Shown here piece after piece: positions 19,076 through 29,016 of a stretch of 64,000 nt of DNA (position 1 is the first letter of the stretch; every line of letters starts with the position of its first letter). The DNA is from Algoriphagus sediminis. GTDB lineage: Bacteria > Bacteroidota > Bacteroidia > Cytophagales > Cyclobacteriaceae. Both the position numbers and the translations under genes were made by a program. The notes under the pieces were generated by a model, which was not told the origin of the DNA, did not search any database, and saw nothing but the letters and a program-made list of their open reading frames with translations. Location: the NCBI RefSeq assembly GCF_030403435.1, contig NZ_JAUEPH010000005.1, forward strand, positions 1 through 64,000, in the 5' to 3' direction.

Positions 19076-20385
19076 ATTATTTGGTCCAAAATTAAAACTC
19101 CGATAAGTCCGACTACAGCCACGATGGTTTCCATAAGTGACCAGGTTTTAAGTGTGTCTTTAACGCTTACATTAAAATACTCCTTGTAAAGCCAAAACCC
19201 TGAGTCGTTAAAGTGGGAAAAGATGACACTTCCCGTACCAATGGCTAAAACTAGCAGGTTTGGGTCCACATTCATTGTACTCACCAATGGCGCGATGATT
19301 CCTGCCGTAGTTAAACCTGCCACTGTAGCTGAACCAACGCAAATTCTAATCAGAGCGGCAATCAACCAGGCTAGAATCAAAGGGTGCATTTGCCAGGTGC
19401 TTAAAGCCTCAGCAATTATCAGGCTTACTCCTGTATCCGTCAAGACTTGTTTCAAGGCACCTGCACCAGCCACTATCAAAAGTATCATAGCAACGTCTTT
19501 GGTGGCGATAGTATAAATATCCATCACCTTGGGCATTTTAAAACCTCTACCTATCCCCAGTGTAAATGTGGCTACCAATATAGAAATCAGCATGACTATG
19601 CTTGGCTCGGAGACAAAATTTACAAAAGGAGCTAGCACACTATTTTCAGAAGTGTTCAAATTTAGAACCGTGGTAATGATTAAAAGGAAAACCGGAAGTA
19701 ATGCAGTTAAATAGCTATTTGCGATTGAGGGGAGTTCAGACTCGGGTTTAACTTCTGCCTGAAACGTTTCCAGTGGCTTTGCGGAAATTTTTTTAAGTGT
19801 TTTGGCGAAAATAGGCCCAGCTATTATCACTGTTGGAATAGTGATTATCATTCCATACAAAAGTGTAAGTCCCATATTTGCTTGGAATTGGCCAACCAAG
19901 GCGGCCGGGGCAGGATGTGGTGGCAATAATCCGTGGGTCACTGAAAGGGCTGCCAAAAGTGGAATACCTACATAAACCGCAGGCAGCTTATATTGATAGG
20001 CCAGAGTAAAGGCAAGAGGAACTAATAGGACAAATCCAACACTGTAGAAAAGCGGAATACCTACCACTACTCCGGTTAGAGTCATCGCCCAAGTGATGTA
20101 TTTGGCCCCGAACACATTCATTAAAGAACCTGCGATTCTCTGTGCCGCTCCACTTTCTGCCACGAGCTTTCCTAACATCGCTCCTGTGACGATCACAATG
20201 ACTAGACCTCCAAGTAAACTTCCAATACCATTTTGAATGGAGGATGCAATTTCTCCGGCTGGCAGGCCCAAAAAGAAACCTGCACAGATGGAAGAAATCA
20301 AAAAAGCCAGAAAGGGATTGATCTTGGCCCAAACGATAAGTAGAACCAGAATCAGAATACTAAGCAATACCAGAAGTATGGTCAT
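19072..20385 (-). CDS. GntP family permease (gluconate:H+ symporter-like)
   Basis: This 437-residue inner-membrane protein has about twelve hydrophobic helices. The GntP family pattern is visible in LLPPHPAPAALV (about residue 155) and in the C-terminal HFNDSGFWLYKEYF motif. Known members carry gluconate, D-serine or related hydroxy acids with protons. Coupling to a RidA-like gene hints at an amino-acid or keto-acid substrate rather than gluconate; this is inference only. No sugar kinase or dehydratase is adjacent. Confidence 0.9.
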   Translation of the reverse strand: MTILLVLLSILILVLLIVWAKINPFLAFLISSICAGFFLGLPAGEIASSIQNGIGSLLGGLVIVIVTGAMLGKLVAESGAAQRIAGSLMNVFGAKYITWAMTLTGVVVGIPLFYSVGFVLLVPLAFTLAYQYKLPAVYVGIPLLAALSVTHGLLPPHPAPAALVGQFQANMGLTLLYGMIITIPTVIIAGPIFAKTLKKISAKPLETFQAEVKPESELPSIANSYLTALLPVFLLIITTVLNLNTSENSVLAPFVNFVSEPSIVMLISILVATFTLGIGRGFKMPKVMDIYTIATKDVAMILLIVAGAGALKQVLTDTGVSLIIAEALSTWQMHPLILAWLIAALIRICVGSATVAGLTTAGIIAPLVSTMNVDPNLLVLAIGTGSVIFSHFNDSGFWLYKEYFNVSVKDTLKTWSLMETIVAVVGLIGVLILDQII

Positions 20386-20435
20386 ATTGGGCTGGGCTTA
20401 AATCTGAAGATAGGAATTTCTTTCAGAATTGGCCG

Positions 20436-22757
20436 CTATCTCTTAATCCATCTGGTAAGATAGGAAGAGGTGGAGCTGTGAACTTTTATTATGTATAATC
20501 CTTGTGGCAAAGCGGTCATATAATCTTCCAGAAATTTTAAGGTTCCATTCCCCTCTTTAATCATTTGTCCGCCGATTCCGATGATAGAAAAATAGATCGT
20601 TTCATTTTCGGAAAGCCCTGGAACTACAATTGATATTTTTCCAGAGTGGTATGGATTGGGGTTTATTTGAAGGTTTGGGGTAGGTACTTTTTCTGAAAGT
20701 ATGACCTCTGACCATGAATCTTTCCCGTCAAAGTCTATCTGGCGAATTTGATAATATGCGTGCTGGAACTTGAGCCTGGTCGAATCTAGAAAAGTATAAA
20801 TTCTTGGGTTGTTGGAATCTCCTAAACTTGCTGTTTCACCGATTTTAGACCATTCTCCTTTTCCATCATCACTTCGATAGATTTCGAACTTTTCATTATC
20901 CTTTTCCGAAGCTACTTCCCATTCAACAAAAGTGCCTCGTTTTGATATTTGGGTTTCAACCCCCAGCCAGGTAACAGGAAGGATACTCAATGTTCTAAAG
21001 CTTCCAATTGTAAAATTGGGGCCTTCCAAATCCTGATAAGAAATTGACCTCCTCGCCCAAAGTTCTATGGGGTCAATGCCTGGAAGATTTGTCCCGGGAG
21101 CTGCATATCCTGTCCCAACGATTCTTAAATCGTCTACATCATTAACGATTAGCTCATCCCCTGAAATTCTCATCTCTATTACATCTGAAGAAGGGGTTAA
21201 ACCAGAAAATTGGAAATAAGAAAAGAGACGATAAAGAATAGTTGTTCCATCTGAATCATCGAATTGAGGATCAGTATCAGCCCCAAGGAACTCTGTGAAA
21301 TTTACGGTCAAATTTCCAGTTGGACCAGAGCCTAAAAGCTGGATTTTTCTGATTCCACCTTGAAATTGATCCAGGAAGGGCAAAGTGAAGTTGCTGGCAG
21401 TCAAGGTGCCAGGAATTTGAAAGTAGGTGAAATCAGCAAGATCTCTCCAATATCCTCCTGAATAGTCCAAACCTCCTGTTCCAAGCAGATTAATGGAAAG
21501 GGAGTTTTGATTCAAATTAAGCCCTCCAGAAAGCATTTGAAGATTGGATAAAACCGTTAAATCCTGTTCGAGGCTAACTTCTCCATTAGCCTTGTCAAGC
21601 GAAAGATTGAATACGATAAGAGGGAAACCAATTACTCTTTGCTCTCCTGAGCCTGTGAACTCTAAATTGGTGGATGCGAAATCAAAGTTTCCGGTACTGC
21701 TTTGTATGAGATCACCGGTTATTGAGAGATTTCCTGGTAGGGCAAGGTTTTGACTCGATCTAAGTTCGAGGTCATGAAAATTATTCGCGAAACTACTTGT
21801 AGGGAAAGATTTATCAATAAAGGATTTGGCAGTGATACCCGCTGCAAAGGTTACTTTTCCATCCAACACATACTGTACAACCTCCATCGCTGGGTTGTCA
21901 CCCTCTAGAATAAGTTCTCCGCCATCCCTTATTTCAAAGAGTGAAGCACTTCTGGTATTAGACCTGAATACGATATCTTCATCGCACTCAGAAATAAAGA
22001 TGGCCCCACCCTCAATGATGAGATCACCAAAATCATCTGTTCCAAAGGAATTCTCTGAATTGAATGATAATGTCGGGCAGGTCGCTGGGTTAACTGAAGT
22101 ATCGATTTTTTGAATTACGGTACCCGACCGGAAAATAAATCGCATACTTTTGATCGGTTCTTCAATGGTAAGTACCTCTCCATTCCCTGGATCAAAAATA
22201 ACCGTATATCGACTCTGTGTTGCAAATCCGCTCCAGGCACCATTAGGAATAATGGTTCTACTATTCCCTTTGAAAATGATTCTGCTATCTATTGAATTCC
22301 CTATCCAATTAATCGAATTCCAAGTACCTGAAGGTGTGCCAGGTGCTGCTCCAGAAAATGCCTGAAGTGTACCAAAGACCTCAAGTGCATTTCCATTTAA
22401 ATTAAGTTTTTCGCCTGCCCCGGTTTCGGCATTGATAAAAAGGGACTTGACACTTTGGTCACCAAGTAGATTTAATGTGTGGGTTTGGTCGATGTATATA
22501 TCATTCGTGGAGTTTGGTGTGCTTACGGCGGGATTCCATGTGAAGCCATCAAAAGTTTCCCAGATCCCTATGTCAGAAAAGTTTCCAGAGTTAATTGTTC
22601 TAAATGAATTAATATCCTGACCATAGATAGCCAGGCAGGAAAACATCAAGTAAAAATTTGAGAATATTATCCTGTATATTCGGCAAGAAAAAATACTGCC
22701 GAATGCAGTTATTTTGGCCTTAACTAACACACAAAAAATCCTAAAAAAGTAATTCAA
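20436..22757 (-). CDS. T9SS cargo protein with C-terminal type A sorting domain
   Basis: This 773-residue secreted protein has an N-terminal signal region of about 46 residues, unusually long, ending near AIYGQ. Its central part contains beta-rich segments of the G8/parallel-helix kind (repeated GSGEQRVIGFPLIVFNL and similar blocks). The C-terminal part holds an ILPVTWLG linker, a Fn3-like stretch and a sorting domain with NPNPY and QGLYIIKV, ending WIKR. The sorting domain sends proteins through the type IX system to the surface or outside. The signal start is uncertain: ATG at 22755-22757 lies only 9 bases from the divergent DUF4105 start, and an internal ATG at 22644-22646 would leave too short a signal. 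Confidence 0.8.
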   Translation of the reverse strand: MNYFFRIFCVLVKAKITAFGSIFSCRIYRIIFSNFYLMFSCLAIYGQDINSFRTINSGNFSDIGIWETFDGFTWNPAVSTPNSTNDIYIDQTHTLNLLGDQSVKSLFINAETGAGEKLNLNGNALEVFGTLQAFSGAAPGTPSGTWNSINWIGNSIDSRIIFKGNSRTIIPNGAWSGFATQSRYTVIFDPGNGEVLTIEEPIKSMRFIFRSGTVIQKIDTSVNPATCPTLSFNSENSFGTDDFGDLIIEGGAIFISECDEDIVFRSNTRSASLFEIRDGGELILEGDNPAMEVVQYVLDGKVTFAAGITAKSFIDKSFPTSSFANNFHDLELRSSQNLALPGNLSITGDLIQSSTGNFDFASTNLEFTGSGEQRVIGFPLIVFNLSLDKANGEVSLEQDLTVLSNLQMLSGGLNLNQNSLSINLLGTGGLDYSGGYWRDLADFTYFQIPGTLTASNFTLPFLDQFQGGIRKIQLLGSGPTGNLTVNFTEFLGADTDPQFDDSDGTTILYRLFSYFQFSGLTPSSDVIEMRISGDELIVNDVDDLRIVGTGYAAPGTNLPGIDPIELWARRSISYQDLEGPNFTIGSFRTLSILPVTWLGVETQISKRGTFVEWEVASEKDNEKFEIYRSDDGKGEWSKIGETASLGDSNNPRIYTFLDSTRLKFQHAYYQIRQIDFDGKDSWSEVILSEKVPTPNLQINPNPYHSGKISIVVPGLSENETIYFSIIGIGGQMIKEGNGTLKFLEDYMTALPQGLYIIKVHSSTSSYLTRWIKR

Positions 22758-22766
22758 AATACGAAA

Positions 22767-23966
22767 ATGAAGCTTAACTCAAAAGCCTTTGTACTATTTT
22801 TATCGTTATTTTTTTGTTTGGGCTCGGTGGCTCAGGCCCAGGTCTATAGAGTAAGTCTTTTGACCTGTGAGCCCGGAGAGGAGCTTTATTCTGCCTTTGG
22901 GCATAGTGCCATCCGAATTATGGATATAGGAAGCGGTAGAGATATGGTTTTCAATTATGGGACTTTTGATTTCGATACCCCTTTTTTCCTATATAAGTTT
23001 GCCAGGAGAACGCTGGACTACCAGCTATCTGTGACCACCTATGCTCGATTTATTCAGGCCTATAATGCAGAACAAAGAGGGGTAACCGAACAGGTTTTGG
23101 ATATTTCCGGTGAGCAGGCCCGATATCTTGTGGAGTTTCTGGAAGTGAACCTGCTTCCAGAGAGGAGATATTATCGCTACGATTTCTTTTTTGACAATTG
23201 TGCCACCAGAATAAGAGATGCATTTGAATTGGCTCTGGGTGATGATTTGATTTGGGCGGAGCCTGAACCGGCCGATGAACCTAAAACCTTCAGAAACCTG
23301 ATCGATGAATATATTCTCAGCAGCGTTTGGGCGGATTTCGGAATTGATTTGGCACTGGGTTCTGTGATTGATGAAGAAGCGAGTGCTTATGAGGCTCAGT
23401 TTCTTCCGGATTACATGCAGGAGGCATTTGCCAGGGCGGAGGTGCAAAGAGATATCAGAGGAATACGACCTCTGGTCAAGGAAACGAATATCATTCTTGA
23501 TTTTCCACCTGCTCAGCCGAAATCATGGGGCTTGTTCAATCCCTATGTTTTGCTGTGGCTACTAGCTATACTTTTTGGAACGATTACTTATTTGGGCTAC
23601 CGCAGAAAGCGATTGTACATAGGTTTTGATTTTGGGTTATTTTCCATTTTGGGATTACTCGGGATTGTAATTTTCCTATTGTGGTTTGCCACAGATCACA
23701 TTGCTACTAAAATGAATTGGAATATCCTTTGGGCTTTTCCGGGGCACCTCGTTCTTGCCTTCGCTTTGCTTTCAAAAAACCTGAAAAGCTGGGTTAGGAA
23801 GTATTTGCTTTTTGCATTGATTGCTGCTGACGCGGCCGTTGTCTTTTGGATTTTTGGCTGGCAAAGCTTTCACCCGAGTATCGTACCCCTGCTTTTGGTG
23901 ATCATTCTTCGCACGAATTATCTCTATTATAATATAGGGAAGTACAAAGTTTCTGCCAAAGGTTAA
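22767..23966 (+). CDS. DUF4105 (Lnb N-terminal periplasmic domain) membrane protein
   Basis: This 399-residue protein has a cleavable or anchoring signal (about 1-24). A periplasmic DUF4105 domain lies at about 25-250, carrying the conserved FGHSAIRI and DNCATRIRD motifs. Four transmembrane segments follow in the last 150 residues. Some DUF4105 proteins of Bacteroides were shown to be lipoprotein N-acyltransferases (Lnb). I infer the same activity here; conserved His and Cys in those two motifs suit a Cys-His catalytic pair. It is divergent from the T9SS cargo gene by 9 bases and precedes uvrB on the same strand. Confidence 0.8.
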   Translation: MKLNSKAFVLFLSLFFCLGSVAQAQVYRVSLLTCEPGEELYSAFGHSAIRIMDIGSGRDMVFNYGTFDFDTPFFLYKFARRTLDYQLSVTTYARFIQAYNAEQRGVTEQVLDISGEQARYLVEFLEVNLLPERRYYRYDFFFDNCATRIRDAFELALGDDLIWAEPEPADEPKTFRNLIDEYILSSVWADFGIDLALGSVIDEEASAYEAQFLPDYMQEAFARAEVQRDIRGIRPLVKETNIILDFPPAQPKSWGLFNPYVLLWLLAILFGTITYLGYRRKRLYIGFDFGLFSILGLLGIVIFLLWFATDHIATKMNWNILWAFPGHLVLAFALLSKNLKSWVRKYLLFALIAADAAVVFWIFGWQSFHPSIVPLLLVIILRTNYLYYNIGKYKVSAKG

Positions 23967-24008
23967 ACCAAAATTGGTTGAATTGTTGTTGTCAAGGGGC
24001 AATCCATT

Positions 24009-26051
24009 ATGAATTTTAAAATCACATCTGAATACGTACCGACTGGTGATCAGCCCAATGCCATAAAGCAACTTTCCGAAGGTATAGAGGAGGGAGAGAG
24101 GGCACAGGTTCTTCTTGGTGTTACTGGTTCAGGAAAAACCTTTACCATGGCAAATGTGATCCAGGAAGTGCAAAGACCCTCTTTGGTGCTTTGCCACAAT
24201 AAGACTTTGGCAGCTCAACTTTACGGTGAATTCAAGCAGTTTTTCCCTGAAAACGCAGTCGAGTATTTCATTTCTTACTACGATTACTATCAACCTGAGG
24301 CATTTATTCCCACCTCTGGGACATATATAGAAAAAGATCTTTCCATAAATCAAGAGATTGAAAAACTGCGGTTAAGTGCGACTTCATCATTACTTACCGG
24401 CAGGCGTGATGTGATAGTAGTGGCTTCGGTTTCTTGTATTTATGGTATAGGAAATCCAGAGGAATTCGGGAAAAATGTAATTCGACTTCAGGAAGGTGAT
24501 CGAATACCAAGGAATCAGCTTTTGTTCAAACTAGTCGATATACTTTACAGTCGAACTCATCAGGAATTGAGCCATGGAACCTTTCGAGTGAAAGGAGATA
24601 CGGTGGATATTTTCGTGGCCTATGCGGATTTTGGCTATAGAATTTTCTTTTGGGGTGATGAAATTGAGGCGATTCAGAGGATTAACCCGCAGACAGGAAA
24701 GAAGATTTCAGATGAACGCATCATTTCTATTTTTCCGGCAAATCTATTTGTGACTGGCAGGGATGTGATTGATCAATCGATTAAAGAAATCCAGGATGAC
24801 ATGGTAGCTCAGGTGAATTTCTTTGAAAAGGAAGGAAAATTTATCGAAGCGAAAAGACTGCAAGAGCGAACAGAGTTTGATCTGGAGATGATCCGGGAAT
24901 TAGGTTATTGCTCAGGAGTGGAGAACTATTCCCGGTATTTTGACCGGAGAAAACCCGGGATGAGGCCGTTCTGTCTTCTAGATTATTTCCCAGATGATTA
25001 TTTGTTGATGATTGATGAGAGCCACGTAACGGTACCTCAGGTGAGGGCCATGTGGGGAGGTGACCGATCGAGGAAAGTGAACCTCGTTGATTTTGGTTTC
25101 AGGCTTCCATCAGCTTTGGACAATAGGCCTCTGCGATTTGAAGAGTTTGAAGATTTAACTAATCAGGTGATTTATGTCTCAGCCACTCCTGCAGATTACG
25201 AGTTGAGCCAAACGGAAGGTGTGGTAGTGGAGCAGATTATCCGGCCTACGGGTCTATTAGACCCAACCATCGAAGTGCGGCCAAGTCAGAACCAGATTGA
25301 TGATTTACTGGAGGAAATCGATCAAACGATCCAAAAGGATGCGAGGGTTCTCGTAACCACGCTGACCAAAAGAATGGCTGAGGAGCTTCAGAAGTATTTG
25401 GAAAGGGCGGGAGTAAAGTCACGATACATTCACTCAGAAGTGAAGACATTGGATCGGGTTGAGATTTTGCGTGAGCTGAGATTGGGGATATTTGACGTTT
25501 TGGTAGGGGTAAATTTGCTTCGTGAAGGATTGGATTTACCTGAAGTTTCCCTAGTGGCCATTCTGGATGCAGACAAAGAAGGCTTTTTGAGAAATGAGCG
25601 AAGTTTAGTACAGACTATCGGGCGCGCTGCTCGGAACGATGAGGGCAGGGTAATTATGTATGCAGATAAAATCACAGAATCTATGAGTTCGGCGATTGAT
25701 GAGACGAAGCGTCGACGAGCCTTGCAACTCGAGTACAATGAGAAGCATGGTATTGTGCCGAAAACTATCATCAAATCGAGAGAAAAAATCATGGGTCAGA
25801 CGAAGGTGGCAGATAGCAAGAAAAACGCTAAGGTTTATGCAGAACCGACTGGTCCAGGAGTTGAGATGGCTGCCGATCCTTTGGTTCAGTTTCTGACAAA
25901 GGATAAGTTAGAAAAGCTTATTGCTCAGACTCAAAAGCAAATGGAAAAAGCGGCAAAGGAACTGAATTTTATGGAGGCCGCGCGGCTTCGGGACGAGTGG
26001 CAAGCTCAAAAGAAGCGTCTCGATGAATTGAATAGGGGACCAGGAAATTAA
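24009..26051 (+). CDS. uvrB: Excinuclease ABC subunit B
   Basis: This 680-residue DNA-repair helicase-like subunit forms the damage-recognition complex with UvrA and hands the lesion to UvrC. It starts with the UvrB-specific [11 protein letters not shown] segment and the Walker A motif GVTGSGKT (about residues 37-44). The beta-hairpin region [10 protein letters not shown] follows. Helicase motifs come next: DESHVT for motif II, with the helicase C-terminal block ending in QTIGRAARN. The YAD linker and the C-terminal UVR coiled-coil (about 630-675) complete it. Length and motifs are all normal. A small AlbA_2 gene begins 6 bases downstream, suggesting cotranscription. Confidence 0.97.
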   Translation: MNFKITSEYVPTGDQPNAIKQLSEGIEEGERAQVLLGVTGSGKTFTMANVIQEVQRPSLVLCHNKTLAAQLYGEFKQFFPENAVEYFISYYDYYQPEAFIPTSGTYIEKDLSINQEIEKLRLSATSSLLTGRRDVIVVASVSCIYGIGNPEEFGKNVIRLQEGDRIPRNQLLFKLVDILYSRTHQELSHGTFRVKGDTVDIFVAYADFGYRIFFWGDEIEAIQRINPQTGKKISDERIISIFPANLFVTGRDVIDQSIKEIQDDMVAQVNFFEKEGKFIEAKRLQERTEFDLEMIRELGYCSGVENYSRYFDRRKPGMRPFCLLDYFPDDYLLMIDESHVTVPQVRAMWGGDRSRKVNLVDFGFRLPSALDNRPLRFEEFEDLTNQVIYVSATPADYELSQTEGVVVEQIIRPTGLLDPTIEVRPSQNQIDDLLEEIDQTIQKDARVLVTTLTKRMAEELQKYLERAGVKSRYIHSEVKTLDRVEILRELRLGIFDVLVGVNLLREGLDLPEVSLVAILDADKEGFLRNERSLVQTIGRAARNDEGRVIMYADKITESMSSAIDETKRRRALQLEYNEKHGIVPKTIIKSREKIMGQTKVADSKKNAKVYAEPTGPGVEMAADPLVQFLTKDKLEKLIAQTQKQMEKAAKELNFMEAARLRDEWQAQKKRLDELNRGPGN

Positions 26052-26057
26052 TTTCAC

Positions 26058-26699
26058 ATGTTATTGTCCGAAGTAAAACGCCTTGCTAGTCGGGGAGAGG
26101 GACTTTCTCTTGAATTCAAAAAGAAAGCGGCTCATCCTGAAAAGATTATTCGAGAAATAATTGCCTTTGCGAATACTTCTGGCGGCACTCTCTTGCTAGG
26201 TGTGGATGATGACGGTACTGTGTCCGGTCAAAAATTTATCCAAGACGAAGTTTATGTTCTTGAAAAGGCAATTGAGGAAGAGATCAGGCCTAAAATTGAA
26301 TTTTCGCGAGAAATAATAGAAATCACTGAGAAAAAGGGGATCGCTATTTTCGAAATTCCGCAAAGTCCCAACCGGCCACATTTTTTATATGAAGAAGGGA
26401 AGAGAAAGTCTTATGTAAGGGTGGAGGATCGTTCTATTCAAGCCAGTAAGGAAGTTTGGGAAGTGATTAAAAAAAGTAGGCAGCCGAGAGATGTGGTTTT
26501 CACTTACCGTGAGAAAGAAGAAACCTTGATGAAAGCCATAGAGGAGCATGGGAAAATCACGGTTAAAGAGTATTCGCGTATTGCCAGAATTCCTAAATTT
26601 TTGGCATCTAGAACTTTGGTACGGCTAACTCTAGCCAGCGTCTTGGAGCTTCACCCCCAAGAATCTGAAGATTTTTTTACCCTGAAGGGGGAAGATTAA
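26058..26699 (+). CDS. AlbA_2 (Schlafen-type) domain protein with C-terminal winged helix
   Basis: This 213-residue protein has an N-terminal AlbA_2 domain (about 10-125). It shows LEFKKKA, FANTSGGTLLLGVDDDG and YVRVEDRSIQAS, the family's nucleic-acid-binding fold shared with Schlafens. A C-terminal stretch of about 55 residues reads as a winged helix-turn-helix (ITVKEYSRIARIPKFLASRTLVRL). It may bind DNA as a regulator; its target is unknown. It lies 6 bases after uvrB and is probably in the same transcript. Its 3' end overlaps the convergent PLP-enzyme gene by 23 bases. Confidence 0.8.
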   Translation: MLLSEVKRLASRGEGLSLEFKKKAAHPEKIIREIIAFANTSGGTLLLGVDDDGTVSGQKFIQDEVYVLEKAIEEEIRPKIEFSREIIEITEKKGIAIFEIPQSPNRPHFLYEEGKRKSYVRVEDRSIQASKEVWEVIKKSRQPRDVVFTYREKEETLMKAIEEHGKITVKEYSRIARIPKFLASRTLVRLTLASVLELHPQESEDFFTLKGED

Positions 26700-27588
26700 T
26701 TCCGGTTCTTTCTGTAAAACCTAGATTCCCCTGAAGTCCACCCGTGTGAATCATTAGAATTTTTGATTTGGCCTTGAAATACCCTTTCTCTATCAGGTCT
26801 AAAATTGCAAAAGCTGTCTTTCCGGTGTAGACAGGATCTAAAGTCACCTGATATTTTTGGTAGAAATCATGGATAAACTTGATGAGCTCAGGGGTATGTT
26901 TCGCATATCCTCCAAAATGGAAGCTGTCTAGGATTTCATAATCTCCAACAAAATCTTTTTGAGAAGCTTCAAGCAGCGACTTTATTTCTTGATGAATGAA
27001 ATTTCCTTTTAAAGAGGATACCCCCAACAGTTTTTGATCGGGGTGAATAGAAAGTGCGAGTCCAGCGAAAGTGCCTCCAGTTCCAATGGAACAAGCAATA
27101 TGTGAAAATTTAGCATCTGAATATTGAAGTATTTCTTGAGTGCCATGGATGGCAAGCGCATTTGTTCCTCCTTCAGGGATGAGGTAAAAACCTTGAAATC
27201 GATCTTTCAGATTTTTGATGAATTTCTCTTCATTTTTTCTCCGGTAATCTTCGCGGCTAATAAATTTCAGTTGCATTCCGGATTCCTTTGCGGCTTGCAA
27301 GGTTGGGTTTAATACCTTTAACTCGTCTCCTCTTATGATTCCAATACTTTTCATCCCAATAGCCTTGACAGCTTTGGCGGTAGAATAAATATGGTTTGAG
27401 TAAGCCCCTCCGAAGGTTAAGATAGTATCGTATCCCTTAATTTTAGCCTCCTCGAGATTATATTTCAACTTGAAAAATTTATTACCAGATACTTCAGGAT
27501 GGACCAAGTCCAATCTTTTGATCCAGAATTCTACACCTGATTCAGTTCTGAATAGGAATTGATTTGTGATAGGGGAATGATGGAGCAA
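26677..27588 (-). CDS. PLP-dependent enzyme, ACC deaminase/D-cysteine desulfhydrase family
   Basis: This 303-residue cytosolic protein has the fold-type II PLP enzyme pattern of the ACC deaminase/DcyD family. The cofactor lysine is Lys37 in SGNKFFKLKYNL. The substrate-binding AYSNHIYSTA segment and the phosphate loop GTGGTFAGLA are both visible. Family members act on 1-aminocyclopropane-1-carboxylate, D-cysteine or L-cysteate. The sequence alone does not decide which. The last 23 bases overlap the AlbA_2 gene on the other strand. Confidence 0.87.
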   Translation of the reverse strand: MLHHSPITNQFLFRTESGVEFWIKRLDLVHPEVSGNKFFKLKYNLEEAKIKGYDTILTFGGAYSNHIYSTAKAVKAIGMKSIGIIRGDELKVLNPTLQAAKESGMQLKFISREDYRRKNEEKFIKNLKDRFQGFYLIPEGGTNALAIHGTQEILQYSDAKFSHIACSIGTGGTFAGLALSIHPDQKLLGVSSLKGNFIHQEIKSLLEASQKDFVGDYEILDSFHFGGYAKHTPELIKFIHDFYQKYQVTLDPVYTGKTAFAILDLIEKGYFKAKSKILMIHTGGLQGNLGFTERTGINLPPSG

Positions 27589-27644
27589 GGCTCTGTGATT
27601 TGACTTTGGTGTAAATTTAAAGGAGATACTTGTACTTTTATAGC

Positions 27645-28682
27645 ATGATGAATAACCTAGACGAACAATCTGATTTGGAAGACAATGAGCTTTTTGAGCA
27701 TCATAAGATAGTAGTCGATCCTGGTCAGACTAGTGTTCGAATTGATAAGTTTATTAGTGAAAAGATCGGAAATGCTACCCGAAACAAGGTTCAGCAGGCA
27801 ATGGATGCAGGGAATGTTCTGGTGAATGGACAAACCAAAAAATCAAATTATAAAATAAAGGCAGGAGATGTAATCCAAGTAATGATGGCTGCTCCGCCAA
27901 GGGATACGGAGGTGTATCCTGAGAATATTCCTCTGGATATAATCTATGAGGATAAGTTTCTTTTGGTGGTCAATAAACCAGCGGGGATGGTGGTTCATCC
28001 GGCACATGGAAATTGGACAGGGACCCTTGCCAATGCTCTGGTTCATCATTTTCAAGACCTTCCAGAAATGAAAGGAAATGAGGGAAGACCGGGTTTAGTT
28101 CACAGAATTGATAAGGATACTTCAGGATTGCTGGTCATCGCAAAGGAAGAAGAGGCTATGACTAATCTTGCTTCACAGTTCTTTGATCACACCATTGACA
28201 GATCCTATTTAGCTCTGGTTTGGGGAGAACCTCAGGAAGATGAAGGAAGGATAGAGGGTCATGTAGGAAGAAGTCAAAAAGATAGAAAAGTGATGGATGT
28301 TTATCCGGACGGAAGTCAGGGAAAGCATGCTGTGACCCATTGGAAAGTTCTTGAGCGGCTTAGGTATGTAAGTTTGGTTGAGTGCAAACTTGAAACAGGG
28401 AGAACCCACCAGATCAGGGCTCACATGAAATTTATAGGGCATCCGTTATTTAACGATGCTATGTATGGAGGGGATAAAATTCGTAAAGGGACCCAGTTTT
28501 CAAAATACAAAGCCTTTGTCCAAAACTGCTTTTCAACTCTTCCTCGGCAGGCACTTCATGCCAAGTCTCTCGGCTTTACGCATCCCAAAACTGGAGAGAA
28601 ACTATATTTTAAAGTTCCGCTACCAGAGGATATGAGCTCGGTCCTTGAGAAATGGCAGAACTATGTGACTTTTGAGAGTTGA
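27645..28682 (+). CDS. rluD: 23S rRNA pseudouridine synthase RluD-like
   Basis: This 345-residue RluA-family enzyme, from ATG 27645, modifies uridines in helix 69 of 23S rRNA if it follows RluD (sites 1911/1915/1917). An S4 domain lies at about 30-90 (RIDKFISEKIGNATRNKVQQ). The catalytic domain carries HRIDKDTSGLLV with Asp156 as nucleophile and the conserved GRTHQIRAHM segment. A TTG five codons upstream is also in frame. ATG 27645 or 27648 is preferred, since a MM pair occurs there. It stands alone between the PLP enzyme and the tRNA-like genes. Confidence 0.9.
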   Translation: MMNNLDEQSDLEDNELFEHHKIVVDPGQTSVRIDKFISEKIGNATRNKVQQAMDAGNVLVNGQTKKSNYKIKAGDVIQVMMAAPPRDTEVYPENIPLDIIYEDKFLLVVNKPAGMVVHPAHGNWTGTLANALVHHFQDLPEMKGNEGRPGLVHRIDKDTSGLLVIAKEEEAMTNLASQFFDHTIDRSYLALVWGEPQEDEGRIEGHVGRSQKDRKVMDVYPDGSQGKHAVTHWKVLERLRYVSLVECKLETGRTHQIRAHMKFIGHPLFNDAMYGGDKIRKGTQFSKYKAFVQNCFSTLPRQALHAKSLGFTHPKTGEKLYFKVPLPEDMSSVLEKWQNYVTFES

Positions 28683-28793
28683 TTTCGAATTTGGCAATAA
28701 TCCTAGAAGAAGCACATAGTAAATTAAATAGAATGATAAGAAATAAACTTAAAATTAAAAATACTGTAAAAATTTAATCAATTTGTTGTAAGA

Positions 28794-28826
28794 TTTGCAA
28801 AAAAGGAATTCAATAACCTATATTTG
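28794..28826 (+). promoter_or_regulatory. Promoter of tRNA-like gene 1
   Basis: TTTG (28794-28797) and TATATTTG (28819-28826) match the Bacteroidetes -33 and -7 boxes with 21 nt between them. Transcription would begin near 28833, leaving a leader of about 22 nt before the 5' end of the tRNA-like fold at 28855. Confidence 0.6.
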
Positions 28827-28854
28827 TATATACCAAAAGGGTAAAAATTTATAC

Positions 28855-28982
28855 TGTAGGGTGTTGAAATTGGCAGACAAGCCCTCCTGTCTCGGGGGTG
28901 GGGGTCAATGGATAAAGCGTTTTTAGCGAGCTCGTGAAAATTGCCTAACTACTCCGTGGAGGTTCGAATCCTTCTCCTACAG
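28855..28982 (+). tRNA. tRNA-like RNA gene 1, GUC anticodon, expanded variable arm
   Basis: The 128-nt sequence folds as a tRNA. The acceptor stem (28855-28861 with 28975-28981) has seven pairs including one G:U. A Leu-type D arm follows, then a 5-bp anticodon stem (28882-28886 with 28894-28898). Its seven-base loop has U33 and GUC at 28889-28891. The T arm is GGAGG/CCTTC with TTCGAAT. Base 73 is G (28982), followed by CA; CCA is not fully encoded. The variable region is 59 nt, against 10-24 in normal long-arm tRNAs. It closes with GGGG/CTCC (28900-28903 with 28952-28955) and contains GGATAAAGC and GCCTAACTA. GUC with G73 suits AspRS, whereas a long arm with G73 suits SerRS; charging is unknown. 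It may be a non-translational RNA. Confidence 0.6.
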
Positions 28983-29016
28983 CAGGTTATTTTGGGTTTA
29001 TTGTTAATTGACTAAG

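Noticed and set aside
22644..22646. Internal ATG as start of the 773-residue T9SS protein
   Set aside because: It would leave only about nine residues before the likely cleavage site, too short for a signal peptide; the upstream ATG is kept with doubt.
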